From NCBI RefSeq assembly GCF_040605455.1, contig NZ_JBEXCV010000023.1:1-64000 (forward strand): DNA of 64,000 nucleotides, in the 5' to 3' direction. The notes under the pieces are model-generated. The model was not told where the DNA came from and ran no database searches. It saw nothing but the letters and a program-made list of their open reading frames with translations. This DNA comes from Embleya sp040605455. Its GTDB lineage: Bacteria > Actinomycetota > Actinomycetes > Streptomycetales > Streptomycetaceae. A program made the translations under genes and the position numbers. Each line of letters starts with the position of its first letter. Positions within the stretch are counted from its first letter, which is position 1. Below are positions 25,353-33,448 of this stretch, piece by piece.

Positions 25353-26921
25353 GTGTTCGACACTCTCTCCGACCGCCTCGCAGCGACCTTCAAGAACCTT
25401 CGCGGCAAGGGGCGGCTTTCCGAAGCCGACATCGACGCCACCGCGCGCGAGATCCGCGTCGCCCTCCTGGAGGCCGACGTGGCACTCCCGGTGGTCCGCG
25501 AGTTCATCGGACGCGTCAAGGAGCGCGCCCGGGGCGCCGAGGTGTCGGGTGCGCTCAACCCGGCCCAGCAGATCGTCAAGATCGTCAACGAGGAACTCGT
25601 CGGGATCCTCGGTGGCGAGACCCGCCGGCTGCGCTTCGCCAAGACCGGCCCGACGGTGATCATGCTCGCCGGCCTCCAGGGCGCGGGCAAGACCACCCTG
25701 GCGGGCAAGCTGGGCAAGTGGCTCGCGGAGCAGAAGCACCAGCCGCTCCTGGTGGCCTGCGACCTCCAGCGCCCCAACGCGGTCAACCAGCTCTCCGTGG
25801 TCGCCCAGCGGGCCGGCGTCGCGGTCTACGCGCCCGAGCCCGGCAACGGCGTCGGCGACCCGGTCAAGGTCGCCCGCGACTCGATCGAGTTCGCCAAGAC
25901 GAAGCAGTACGACGTGGTCGTGGTGGACACCGCCGGCCGCCTGGGCATCGACGCCGAGATGATGCAGCAGGCCGCGGACATCCGGGACGCGGTCAAGCCG
26001 GACGAGATCCTGTTCGTCGTCGACGCGATGATCGGTCAGGACGCGGTGGTCACCGCGCAGGCGTTCCTCGACGGCGTCGGCTTCGACGGCGTGGTGCTCT
26101 CCAAGCTCGACGGCGACGCGCGCGGCGGCGCGGCCCTGTCGGTCGCGTCGGTGACCGGCCGGCAGATCATGTTCGCCTCCAGCGGCGAGAAGCTCGACGA
26201 GTTCGATGCCTTCCACCCGGACCGGATGGCCTCGCGCATCCTGGGCATGGGCGACATGCTCAGCCTGATCGAGATGGCCGAGGCCAAGTACGACCAGGAC
26301 CTCGCGCTCAAGGCCGCCGAGAAGCTGCACGGCGGCGGCAACAACTTCACCCTGGAGGACTTCCTCCAGCAGATGGAGCAGGTCAAGAAGCTCGGCTCGA
26401 TCTCGAAGCTGCTCGGCATGCTGCCCGGCATGGGCGCGATGAAGGAGCAGATCGACAACATCGACGACCGCGACCTGGACCGGGTCGCGGCCATCATCAA
26501 GTCGATGACGCCGGCCGAGCGGGCGGACGTGAAGATCCTCAACGGCTCGCGCCGGGCTCGGATCGCCAAGGGTGCCGGTACCGAGGTCAACGCGGTCAAC
26601 AACCTGATCGAGCGGTTCGTCGAGGCCCGCAAGATGATGGGTCAGATGGCCAAGGGCGGCGGCATGCCGGGAATGCCCGGGATGCCGGGCATGGGTGGCG
26701 GCGCCGGCAAGAAGAAGGGCAAGGCGCCCAAGCAGGCCAAGGGCAAGCGCCAGTCGGGCAACCCGATGAAGCGCAAGCAGGAGGCGGCGGCCGAGGCGGC
26801 GCGGCGCGAGGAGCGCGCGGCGAACCCGTTCGGCCTGCCGGCCGGCGGCGGCGCGGGCGGCGCGGCCGACTTCGAACTTCCCGATGAGTTCAAGAACTTC
26901 CTGCCGCCGGGCCAGAAGTAG
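25353..26921 (+). CDS. ffh: Signal recognition particle protein Ffh
   Basis: 522 residues. The N domain is followed by the GTPase with G1 GLQGAGKTT (about 107), DTAGR (about 192) and SKLDG (about 250). The Met-rich M domain binds 4.5S RNA and signal peptides (GGNNFTLEDFLQQMEQ, MLPGM, RRARIAKGAG). A Gly/Met/Pro run (GMPGMPGMPGMGG) and a basic tail end the chain. It pairs with FtsY (2.8 kb). GTG at 25353 has AAGGA upstream, and a TAGGCT hexamer at 25306-25311 is a plausible -10. Confidence 0.97.
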   Translation: MFDTLSDRLAATFKNLRGKGRLSEADIDATAREIRVALLEADVALPVVREFIGRVKERARGAEVSGALNPAQQIVKIVNEELVGILGGETRRLRFAKTGPTVIMLAGLQGAGKTTLAGKLGKWLAEQKHQPLLVACDLQRPNAVNQLSVVAQRAGVAVYAPEPGNGVGDPVKVARDSIEFAKTKQYDVVVVDTAGRLGIDAEMMQQAADIRDAVKPDEILFVVDAMIGQDAVVTAQAFLDGVGFDGVVLSKLDGDARGGAALSVASVTGRQIMFASSGEKLDEFDAFHPDRMASRILGMGDMLSLIEMAEAKYDQDLALKAAEKLHGGGNNFTLEDFLQQMEQVKKLGSISKLLGMLPGMGAMKEQIDNIDDRDLDRVAAIIKSMTPAERADVKILNGSRRARIAKGAGTEVNAVNNLIERFVEARKMMGQMAKGGGMPGMPGMPGMGGGAGKKKGKAPKQAKGKRQSGNPMKRKQEAAAEAARREERAANPFGLPAGGGAGGAADFELPDEFKNFLPPGQK

Positions 26922-26940
26922 GCTCGGACGCGACGCGGGA

Positions 26941-26973
26941 CGACCGCACTCGGGGACGACCCGGGTGCGGTCG
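26941..26973 (+). terminator. Terminator after ffh
   Basis: A 14-bp stem with one G-U pair (arms 26941-26954 and 26960-26973) and a 5-nt loop, 20 nt past the ffh stop. Confidence 0.7.
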
Positions 26974-27000
26974 GATCACACGACGAAGGGACGCAGGCAG

Positions 27001-27564
27001 ATGACGGGGGTCGTGGATCTGTACACCGTGCCCGGTGCTCACGTGGGCATCCGCGCGCCGCGGGAGTCGGACGCGACGGCGTCCGCGGAGGCCATCCGCC
27101 GCTCGGACCACATCGCGCGCTGGAATCCGTCCGACCCGGACGACCTGCCGGACCTGATCCGCCGACAAAGCGACACCTTCCGCACGTTCCTGGTGGTGGA
27201 TCTCGCCGACGCCGGCCTGGTCGGCCGGGTCAACGTCTCGAACATCGTGCGCTCGCGCTTTTGCAACGCCTCGCTCGGCTACGACGCGTACAAGCCGTAC
27301 GCGGGCACCGGGCGGATGACCGAGGCGCTCGCCCTGGTGATCGATCGGGTGTTCGCGGCGGACGGCCTGGGGCTGCACCGGCTGGAGATCAACGTGCAGC
27401 CGGGCAACGAGGGTTCGATCGCGCTCGCGCGTCGGATGGGCTTTCGACACGAGGGCTTCACCCCGCGGATGCTCTTCCTCAACGACGCGTGGCGCGACCA
27501 CGAGCGGTTCGCGCTGACCTCGGAGGAGTGGCCCGGGGCGGAGAAGACGATTCTTCCCTCGTAG
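27001..27564 (+). CDS. GNAT family N-acetyltransferase, RimJ/RimL type
   Basis: 187 residues. The RimJ/L pattern is clear: acceptor loop GRVNVSNIVRSRFCNASLGYD, acetyl-CoA-binding region PYAGTGRMTEALALVIDRVF (a Q/RxxGxG/A variant), then LHRLEINVQPGNEGSIALARRMGFRHEG. Members acetylate protein N-termini, as RimJ does on ribosomal S5, or small amines. The substrate is not determinable. ATG at 27001 with AAGGGACG and GCAGGCAG upstream. It stands alone between the ffh terminator and the MBL gene, 26 bp before the next start. Confidence 0.88.
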   Translation: MTGVVDLYTVPGAHVGIRAPRESDATASAEAIRRSDHIARWNPSDPDDLPDLIRRQSDTFRTFLVVDLADAGLVGRVNVSNIVRSRFCNASLGYDAYKPYAGTGRMTEALALVIDRVFAADGLGLHRLEINVQPGNEGSIALARRMGFRHEGFTPRMLFLNDAWRDHERFALTSEEWPGAEKTILPS

Positions 27565-27590
27565 CGCCGGACATGGCAGGCTGCCCGGCC

Positions 27591-29309
27591 ATGACGTACG
27601 AGGTCGAGCCTGCCGTTCATCCCGAACTCGCCGCCCATACCGCGCACTTCACCAAGCGCGTGTACACCGTGGCCGAGCACGTACACGTCGCCGTGGGCTG
27701 GTCCTCGGCCAACGCGACGGTGATCGAGGGCCCCGACGGCCTGGTGGTGGTCGACACCGGCAGCGGCGCGGACCTGGCCGCGGTGATCGAGGCGGAGTTG
27801 CGCCCGCACCTGGGCGACCCGCACGCGCCGGTCCGGGCCGTGGTGGTCACCCACCATCACCCCGACCATGTGAACGGGCTGAGCCACTGGGCCGCGACGC
27901 CGGATGTGGACGTGTACGCGCACCGGACGTTCCTGGCGAGTCTGACCGACCAGTCCGGTCCCGCGCTGCACATCATGGGCCTGCGTTCGGTGTACTCGCT
28001 CGGCAACCTGCTCGGCCCCTCGGACACCGAGGGCGTCAACGACGCGGTCGGCCCGCACGCGGGGGTGGGCACACCGTCGTTCGTGATGCCCACGGTGCTG
28101 GTGGGCGACGAGTTGGAGACCGAGGTGGCGGGCGTGCGGCTGCGCCTGTTCCACAACCCCGGCGAGACCGACGACGCGATCAGCGTGTACCTCCCGGACA
28201 GCGACGTGCTCCTGTGCGGCGACACCATCCAGGGCCCGACCCTGCCGAACATCCATACCCTGCGCGGTTGTCGCTACCGCGATCCGATGCAGTGGGTGCG
28301 CAGCATCGACGCTCTGCGCGCGCATCGGGCCGCGCACCTGATCCCCAGCCACGGACAGCCGGTGTCGGGAGCCGCGAAGGTGGCCGAGGTGCTGGCGGTG
28401 GAGCGGGACTGCATCCAGTACATCCACGACCAGACGGTGCGTCGGATGAACGAGGGGCTGACCCCGGACGAGTTGGCCGAGACCGTCGAACTGCCCGAAC
28501 ACCTGGCCTCGTACGCGCCTTACGCGCGGGAGTACTACGGCACGGTCAAGCACACCGTGCGGCAGATCTTCTTCGGTTACCTGGGTTGGTTCGGCGGCGA
28601 CCCGGTGGACCTGGACCCGCTGCCCCGGGCCGAATACGCGCGCCGGACGGTGGAGTTGATGGGCGGCCGGGAACCGGTGCTGGACGCGGCGACGCGGGCG
28701 TACGCGGCGGGCGAGTACCAGTGGGCGGCCGAGTTGGCCACGCACCTGACCCGGATCGACCGCGAGGACGCGGACGCGCGCTCGGTCAAGGCCGCCGCTT
28801 TTCGCCGGCTGGGCTACGCGCAGCTCAACATCAACTGGCGAAACTGGTACCTGACCAGCGCGGACGAGTTGGAGGACCGGATCCAGCCGATCCTGCCGCT
28901 GATCAACTTCGCGGCGGTCTTCGCGCCCAGGGATCTGGTCGCCCGGATCCCGGCGGCGTGGCTGATCGAGTTGTACACGACCCGGTTGCGGGCCGAGGAG
29001 GCGCTGGACGTGGACGCCGTGCTGGGCTGGCGGGTGCTCGGCGGTGTGTACGGCGAGGAGGAGGTCGCCCTGCACATCCACCGCGGCGTGGCCCGCTTCC
29101 TGCGCGAGATCCCGTCGGACGCCGAGGTGGTCCTCGAACTCCCGCGCGAAACCGTGGAATCGCTCCACCTGGGTCGCACCGACCTGCGCGGCGCCCTGGC
29201 CGGCGAGGACGCCCGGACCGTGCGTGGCACAGCCGAACGGGCGGTGACCCTGCTGGATCTCTTCGACCCGGCACAACCGAAGAAGCCCACCGAACTCACG
29301 CTGCGCTGA
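27591..29309 (+). CDS. Alkyl/aryl-sulfatase-like MBL-fold hydrolase (SdsA1/BDS1 family)
   Basis: 572 residues. An N-terminal metallo-beta-lactamase domain has the zinc motif THHHPDH (about 87-93). It is followed by the alkylsulfatase dimerisation region (EYYGTVKHTVRQIFFGYLGWFGGDP; AAFRRLGYAQLNINWRNWYL) and a C-terminal SCP2-like lipid-binding domain. Family members cleave alkyl sulfates such as SDS. The usual ENATHNLHNLLTLRG segment appears here as GDTIQGPTLPNIHTLRG, so metal-ligand and substrate residues diverge and the true substrate may not be an alkyl sulfate. An ATG at 27573 is an alternative start; neither has a strong ribosome binding site. Confidence 0.85.
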   Translation: MTYEVEPAVHPELAAHTAHFTKRVYTVAEHVHVAVGWSSANATVIEGPDGLVVVDTGSGADLAAVIEAELRPHLGDPHAPVRAVVVTHHHPDHVNGLSHWAATPDVDVYAHRTFLASLTDQSGPALHIMGLRSVYSLGNLLGPSDTEGVNDAVGPHAGVGTPSFVMPTVLVGDELETEVAGVRLRLFHNPGETDDAISVYLPDSDVLLCGDTIQGPTLPNIHTLRGCRYRDPMQWVRSIDALRAHRAAHLIPSHGQPVSGAAKVAEVLAVERDCIQYIHDQTVRRMNEGLTPDELAETVELPEHLASYAPYAREYYGTVKHTVRQIFFGYLGWFGGDPVDLDPLPRAEYARRTVELMGGREPVLDAATRAYAAGEYQWAAELATHLTRIDREDADARSVKAAAFRRLGYAQLNINWRNWYLTSADELEDRIQPILPLINFAAVFAPRDLVARIPAAWLIELYTTRLRAEEALDVDAVLGWRVLGGVYGEEEVALHIHRGVARFLREIPSDAEVVLELPRETVESLHLGRTDLRGALAGEDARTVRGTAERAVTLLDLFDPAQPKKPTELTLR

Positions 29310-29327
29310 GTTCGCCGACCGCCGGCT

Positions 29328-29354
29328 CGCGGCACCCGGGTTTCGGGTGCCGCG
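29328..29354 (+). terminator. Terminator after the alkylsulfatase-like gene
   Basis: A perfect 11-bp stem CGCGGCACCCG and complement with a GGTTT loop, 19 nt past the stop. Confidence 0.75.
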
Positions 29355-29370
29355 GTGTGGCTGCGGAGCG

Positions 29371-29511
29371 GTGCCGACCGTGGCGCTCGCACCGGTCGCG
29401 CTGACCCGGGCCAACCTCAAGCAGGTGCTGCCCACGCTCACCGGCCTGGACGTGCGCGAGGTGTGCACGGTCGAACTGGCGTCCGCGTGCGCCCTGCTCG
29501 GGCTCGGCTGA
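29371..29511 (+). pseudogene. Possible remnant C-terminus of a sugar ABC solute-binding protein
   Basis: The frame ending in TGA at 29509-29511 encodes VPTVALAPVALTRANLKQVL, then PTLTGLDVREVCTVELASAC and ALLGLG. This resembles the end of xylose/ribose-type periplasmic binding proteins as I remember them (PxVxLTPVxVTxxNV..., then VCTxExxxACxxxG). No ribosome binding site, signal peptide or body of the gene is present. It may be a relic, or a chance resemblance. Confidence 0.35.
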
Positions 29512-29608
29512 CGGCGTCGCGGATTGCGGGCGCGGGATACCGGGTGCGGGTTGTGCGGCGCGGGCGGTTGCCCGGTGCCGCATGCAGCCAAGGCAGGCAA
29601 TACAACAT

Positions 29609-29624
29609 CACGATAAAATTCGTG
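29609..29624. promoter_or_regulatory. Inverted repeat at the lysR start
   Basis: CACGATAAAATTCGTG has perfect 5-bp arms in an AT-rich patch and ends one base before the lysR start codon. It is a candidate autoregulatory LysR site or promoter element. Confidence 0.45.
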
Positions 29625-29625
29625 C

Positions 29626-30528
29626 ATGAAGGCGACGGTACGACAGCTCGAATACCTGGTGACGGTGGTCGACACGGGGTCGTTCACCCGGGCCGCCGAA
29701 CTGCTGCACGTCACCCAACCCGCGCTGTCGCACCAGATCCGGGCCCTGGAACAAGCCGTCGGCGGCGCGCTGCTCGAACGCCTGCCCCGCGCGATCCGGC
29801 TCACCCCGATGGGCCGCGCCGTACTGCCGCATGCCCGGGCGACCCTCGCCGACACCGAGCGCCTGCACGCGGCGGCGCAATGCGTGGCCGGGCTGGCCGG
29901 CGGCGAATTGGAGATCGCCACGGTCTACTCGGTGAGCCTGGGCATCCTGCCGCCCGTGCTCCGCGCCTGGCGACGCCGGCAGCCGGGCGTGCGGATCCGG
30001 CTGCGCGAGTACGCGCACACCGACGAACTCCGGGCCGCGATGGCGGCGGGCCGGGCCGACCTGGCCATCGGCCCGACGCCCGAGTCCTGGCCCGGGCCGG
30101 TACGCGACCTGGGCGTCGAGGAGTTCGTCGTGGTGCTCGCCGCCGACGATCCGGCGGCGATCGACGCCGACGGCACCATCGCGCTCGCGGCGCTCGCCGG
30201 CCGCTCCTGGGTGCACTTCGCCCCGGGCAACGGCCTGGCCGAGCTGCTCGACCGGGTCTGTGGTGCGGCCGGCTTCCACCCGGCGGTCGCCGTCCGCGCC
30301 GAACAGACCGCCGCCGCACCGCTGTTGGCCGCCGCCGGACTGGGTCCGACGCTGGTTCCGGCGGACATCGTGCAGCCCGGCTTCGACGGCGTCCTGCTGC
30401 GCCCGGACCCACCCGTGCGCCGAGTCCTCACCGCCTACACCCGCACCCGCCCCGACCCGCTCACCACATCCTTCGCCGACCTCCTGGCCGAACACGCCTT
30501 CGGCCGCCGCCCGGAACGGTCGGCCTGA
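29626..30528 (+). CDS. LysR-type transcriptional regulator
   Basis: 300 residues. The N-terminal winged helix-turn-helix MKATVRQLEYLVTVVDTGSF / TRAAELLHVTQPALSHQIRA is typical of LysR regulators, followed by the linker helix and a periplasmic-binding-like effector domain from about residue 90. The target is not obvious: the nearest upstream gene is co-directional and ends 300 bp away, and proS is convergent. The ATG at 29626 lacks a clear ribosome binding site and may be read from a very short leader. Confidence 0.9.
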   Translation: MKATVRQLEYLVTVVDTGSFTRAAELLHVTQPALSHQIRALEQAVGGALLERLPRAIRLTPMGRAVLPHARATLADTERLHAAAQCVAGLAGGELEIATVYSVSLGILPPVLRAWRRRQPGVRIRLREYAHTDELRAAMAAGRADLAIGPTPESWPGPVRDLGVEEFVVVLAADDPAAIDADGTIALAALAGRSWVHFAPGNGLAELLDRVCGAAGFHPAVAVRAEQTAAAPLLAAAGLGPTLVPADIVQPGFDGVLLRPDPPVRRVLTAYTRTRPDPLTTSFADLLAEHAFGRRPERSA

Positions 30529-30543
30529 CGGACGACCGAACGC

Positions 30544-30576
30544 GAGTGCCCCGCCGATCGACTCGGCGGGGCACTC
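30544..30576. terminator. Bidirectional terminator between lysR and proS
   Basis: A perfect 14-bp stem GAGTGCCCCGCCGA and complement with a 5-nt loop, between convergent genes. Confidence 0.8.
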
Positions 30577-30597
30577 GGCGGGGAGCCGGAAGCGAGG

Positions 30598-32304
30598 TCA
30601 GCTCGCGTCGAGGACCAGCTTGCGCACGTATTCGACCGCCTCGGCGACCGGGACCAGCGCCTTCTCGCCGCTCGCCCGGGAGACGATCTCCACGTTGCCC
30701 TCGGCCAGGCTGCGGGCGCCGACGGTGACCCGGAACGGGATGCCGACCAGCTCGATGTCCTTGAACTTCACCCCGGGACGCTCGGCGCGGTCGTCCAGGA
30801 TCGTGTCCACCCGCTGCCGGAGCAGTTCGGTGTGGATCTCCTCGGCCGTGGTGCGCGACTTCTCGTCGTCCACGTCGAGAAGCGCGACCGCGACCTCGAA
30901 CGGCGCCACCGCGATCGGCCAGACGATGCCGTTCTTGTCGTGGTGCGTCTCCACGACCGCGGCCATCGCGCGCTCGACGCCGATGCCGTAGCTGCCCATG
31001 ATCGGGGTGACCCGCTCGCCGTCCGCGCCCAGCACGTTCACGCCGAGAGCCTCGGTGTACTTGTAGCCGAGCTTGAAGATGTGACCGATCTCGACGGTCT
31101 GCTCGACCTCCAGGCCGGTGCCGCACGTGGGACACGGCTCGCCGGCCACCACCTCGCGCAGGTCGGCCCAGGTGCCCACGGCGATGTCCCGCTCGACGTC
31201 CACGCCACGCACGTGCACCTTGTCGACGTTGGCGCCGGTGACCATGTCCCGACGACCGCGCAGCGCCTGGTCGGCCAGGATCGGCAGGTCGCGCACGCCG
31301 ACCCCGCCCAGGCTGCCCGGGTAGGCGCCGAGCGCGGCCTTGATCTCGTCCGGGGTGGCCGGGCGCACGTCGGTGGAGCCGGTGGTGTCGATCAGCTTCT
31401 GCTCGACCAGCGCGTGGTCGCCGCGCAGCAGGGCCAGGGTGAGCTGCCCGCCGACCATGTAGACCAGCGTCTTGATCTGCCGGTCGGCCGGCACGCCGTG
31501 CGCCTTGGTCAGGTTCTCGATGGTCTTGATGCCGGGGGTGTCGAACCGCTCCGGCGCGTCGAGTCCGGCGCCGTCCTCGATCGCCGCGAGCCGCGATGTG
31601 GCCTTCTCGACGTTGGCCGCGTAGTCGCACTTCGGGCAGTGCACGACGAGGTCCTCGCCGGCCGCCGACGGGCACATGAACTCGGTCGAGCCGCTGCCGC
31701 CCATGGTGCCGCTGGACGCCTGCACGGCGATCGCCGGGATGCCCAGGCGCTGGAAGATCCGCACGTACGCCTGCCGGTGCGCCTCGAACGAGCGGTCCAG
31801 CCCCTCGGCGTCCAGGTCGAAGCTGTAGGAGTCCTTCATGGTGAACTCGCGCACCCGGATCAGGCCGCTCTTGGGCCGCGGCTCGTCGCGGAACTTGGTC
31901 TGGAACTGGTACCAGGTCTGCGGCAGGTCGCGGTAGGAGCTGAGCTCGTGCGCGAGGGTGGTGAAGATCTCCTCGTGCGTCATGCCCAGCGCGAGGTCCG
32001 AGCCCTTGCGGTCCTTGAGCCGGAACATCTCGTCGCCCATGACTTCCCAGCGACCGCTCTTGTGCCAGATCTCGGCCGGGTGCATGGTCGGCAGGATCAT
32101 TTCCTGCGAGCCGATCCGGTTCATCTCCTCGCGGATGATCGCGACGACCTTCGCGCGCACCCGTACCGCGAGCGGCAGCAGCGAGTAGTGGCCGGCCATC
32201 AGCTGCCGGATGTACCCCGCGCGCACGAGCAGACGGTGGCTGACCGCGTCGGCGTCGGCGGGGTCCTGGCGGAGGGTGGGTACGTACAGTTCGGACCAAC
32301 GCAT
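30598..32304 (-). CDS. proS: Prolyl-tRNA synthetase, bacterial type
   Basis: 568 residues. Class II synthetase motifs are visible: motif 1 near residues 60-80, then the TxE loop GMTHEEIFT, motif 2 FRDEPRPKSGLIRVREFTMKD and motif 3 GSYGIGVERAMAAVVE. The editing (INS) domain typical of bacterial ProRS lies between motifs 2 and 3 (about 225-400), with the ERFDTPGIKTIENLTK segment. A C-terminal anticodon-binding domain follows (PFEVAVALLDVDDEK...). ATG at 32304. I looked for a T-box leader upstream and saw none. The product charges tRNA-Pro. Confidence 0.96.
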   Translation of the reverse strand: MRWSELYVPTLRQDPADADAVSHRLLVRAGYIRQLMAGHYSLLPLAVRVRAKVVAIIREEMNRIGSQEMILPTMHPAEIWHKSGRWEVMGDEMFRLKDRKGSDLALGMTHEEIFTTLAHELSSYRDLPQTWYQFQTKFRDEPRPKSGLIRVREFTMKDSYSFDLDAEGLDRSFEAHRQAYVRIFQRLGIPAIAVQASSGTMGGSGSTEFMCPSAAGEDLVVHCPKCDYAANVEKATSRLAAIEDGAGLDAPERFDTPGIKTIENLTKAHGVPADRQIKTLVYMVGGQLTLALLRGDHALVEQKLIDTTGSTDVRPATPDEIKAALGAYPGSLGGVGVRDLPILADQALRGRRDMVTGANVDKVHVRGVDVERDIAVGTWADLREVVAGEPCPTCGTGLEVEQTVEIGHIFKLGYKYTEALGVNVLGADGERVTPIMGSYGIGVERAMAAVVETHHDKNGIVWPIAVAPFEVAVALLDVDDEKSRTTAEEIHTELLRQRVDTILDDRAERPGVKFKDIELVGIPFRVTVGARSLAEGNVEIVSRASGEKALVPVAEAVEYVRKLVLDAS

Positions 32305-32565
32305 GAGACCGTGGCGACCTAACTACTGGAAGAGGGAGAAGGGCGATGCGGCTTGCATTCTAAAAGCCGCGCGTACCTCGGCCACCCGAGTTCACGCCCG
32401 GCTTTGGCCGCGGGCCGGAAGTCTGGCAGAATGGCCAGCTGAGTACCCGGGGCATTGCCGGACCCTCTCTCCGCATGCTTACCGTGTCCACGATCAGCCG
32501 AGCTTCATGTCCCCACGTGAATGCCGGCTGTTCACCCACGTCAAGATGCAGGAGACACCACTCTC
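32305..32565. other. Divergent region, proS / rpsP
   Basis: About 260 bp. It contains the proS promoter and a likely rpsP promoter with -10 CAGAAT at 32427-32432 (GGCAGAATGG context), giving a leader of roughly 125 nt before rpsP. I could not define a specific leader structure. Confidence 0.45.
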
Positions 32566-33033
32566 GTGGCAGTCAAGATCAAGCTGAAGCGCCTGGGCAA
32601 GATCCGTTCGCCCCACTACCGCATCGTCGTCGCCGACGCCCGCACCAAGCGTGACGGTCGGGCGATCGAGGAGATCGGTATCTACCACCCGATGGAGAAC
32701 CCCTCGCGCATCGAGGTCGACTCCGAGCGGGCGCTCTACTGGCTGGGTGTCGGCGCGCAGCCGACCGAGCCGGTCGCGCACATCCTCAAGCTCACCGGCG
32801 ACTGGCAGAAGTACAAGGGTCTGCCGGCCCCGGCCCCGCTGCTCGTCGCCGCGGAGAAGGCCGACAAGAAGTCGCTCTTCGAGGCCGCCGCCCGTGAGGC
32901 GATGGACGAGCCCAAGGACGGCGCCACCACGCCGAAGGCCAAGAAGGAGAAGAAGGTCGAGGCCGCCGCCGAGACCGAGACTCCGGCCGCCGAGGGCGAA
33001 GCCGCCGCCGAGACCGCCGCTAACGAGGGCTGA
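32566..33033 (+). CDS. rpsP: 30S ribosomal protein bS16
   Basis: 155 residues. It begins VAVKIKLKRLGKIRSPHYRI, with VVADARTKRDGRAIEEIGIY and the SERALYWLGVGAQPTEPV segment of bS16. The core is about 85 residues; the rest is a Lys/Ala/Glu tail (KAKKEKKVEAAAETE...) common in actinobacteria. GTG at 32566 has GGAGA ten nucleotides upstream; the frame opens at 32521 but the family start is here. It is the first gene of rpsP-khpA-rimM-trmD-rplS. khpA begins three bases after its stop. Confidence 0.97.
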   Translation: MAVKIKLKRLGKIRSPHYRIVVADARTKRDGRAIEEIGIYHPMENPSRIEVDSERALYWLGVGAQPTEPVAHILKLTGDWQKYKGLPAPAPLLVAAEKADKKSLFEAAAREAMDEPKDGATTPKAKKEKKVEAAAETETPAAEGEAAAETAANEG

Positions 33034-33035
33034 CC

Positions 33036-33275
33036 GTGCTCGAGGAAGCCCTCGAACACTTGGTCAAGGGCATCGTCGAGCATCCGGACGAGGTCAAGGT
33101 ACGGGCGCGTAATCTCCGCCGCGGCCGCATTCTCGAGGTTCGGGTCCACCCCGAAGACCTCGGGAAGGTCATCGGTCGAGGCGGTCGCACCGCGCGTGCG
33201 CTGCGCACCGTCGTGACCGCGCTCGGCGGCCGGGGAGTCCGCGTCGACCTCGTCGACGTCGACCAGGTTCGCTGA
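33036..33275 (+). CDS. khpA: KH-domain RNA-binding protein KhpA
   Basis: 79 residues. A single KH domain carries the IGRGGRTARALRTV loop (GxxG type) that contacts RNA. KhpA proteins bind RNA broadly, often as a dimer with KhpB, and affect cell division and translation in Gram-positives. Its position between rpsP and rimM is conserved. GTG at 33036 with only two bases after the rpsP stop, so it is probably translationally coupled. Confidence 0.94.
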   Translation: MLEEALEHLVKGIVEHPDEVKVRARNLRRGRILEVRVHPEDLGKVIGRGGRTARALRTVVTALGGRGVRVDLVDVDQVR

Positions 33276-33303
33276 CGTACTCGGACATCACCGTCCAACC
33301 GGG

Positions 33304-33335
33304 AGCTGCCCGGCGGAGCTTTCCGCCGGGCAGCT
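33304..33335 (+). terminator. Hairpin between khpA and rimM
   Basis: A perfect 14-bp stem AGCTGCCCGGCGGA and complement with a 4-nt loop, then TCTTGG. It may attenuate transcription into rimM-trmD-rplS. Confidence 0.7.
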
Positions 33336-33339
33336 TCTT

Positions 33340-33384
33340 GGCATATGCAGTCCGGGCATACGCAGTCTTGGCATTTCCGGCTTC
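33340..33384 (+). repeat. 15-bp tandem repeat upstream of rimM
   Basis: Three units at 33340, 33355 and 33370 begin GGCAT. The first two agree at 12 of the first 13 positions (GGCATATGCAGTC and GGCATACGCAGTC). A further GGCAT follows at 33387. Confidence 0.65.
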
Positions 33385-33448
33385 GTGGCATTTTCCCTCC
33401 TGCCCCGGGCACGAGGTCCCACTCGGGGCAGAGATCGAGGAGTCGCAG

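Larger units (their letters stand above)
29312..29625. other. Intergenic region, sulfatase-like gene to lysR
   Basis: 314 bp with a terminator (29328-29354), a possible sugar-binding-protein tail (29371-29511) and the AT-rich lysR start region with an inverted repeat (29609-29624). Confidence 0.5.

Noticed and set aside
27279..29921. 880-codon minus-strand frame opposite the alkylsulfatase-like gene
   Set aside because: Arg/His/Gln-rich composition typical of antisense of a real gene; the plus-strand protein has clear family motifs.
32305..32565. T-box or other riboswitch in front of proS or rpsP
   Set aside because: I looked for specifier-loop and antiterminator-like elements and found none that could be supported.
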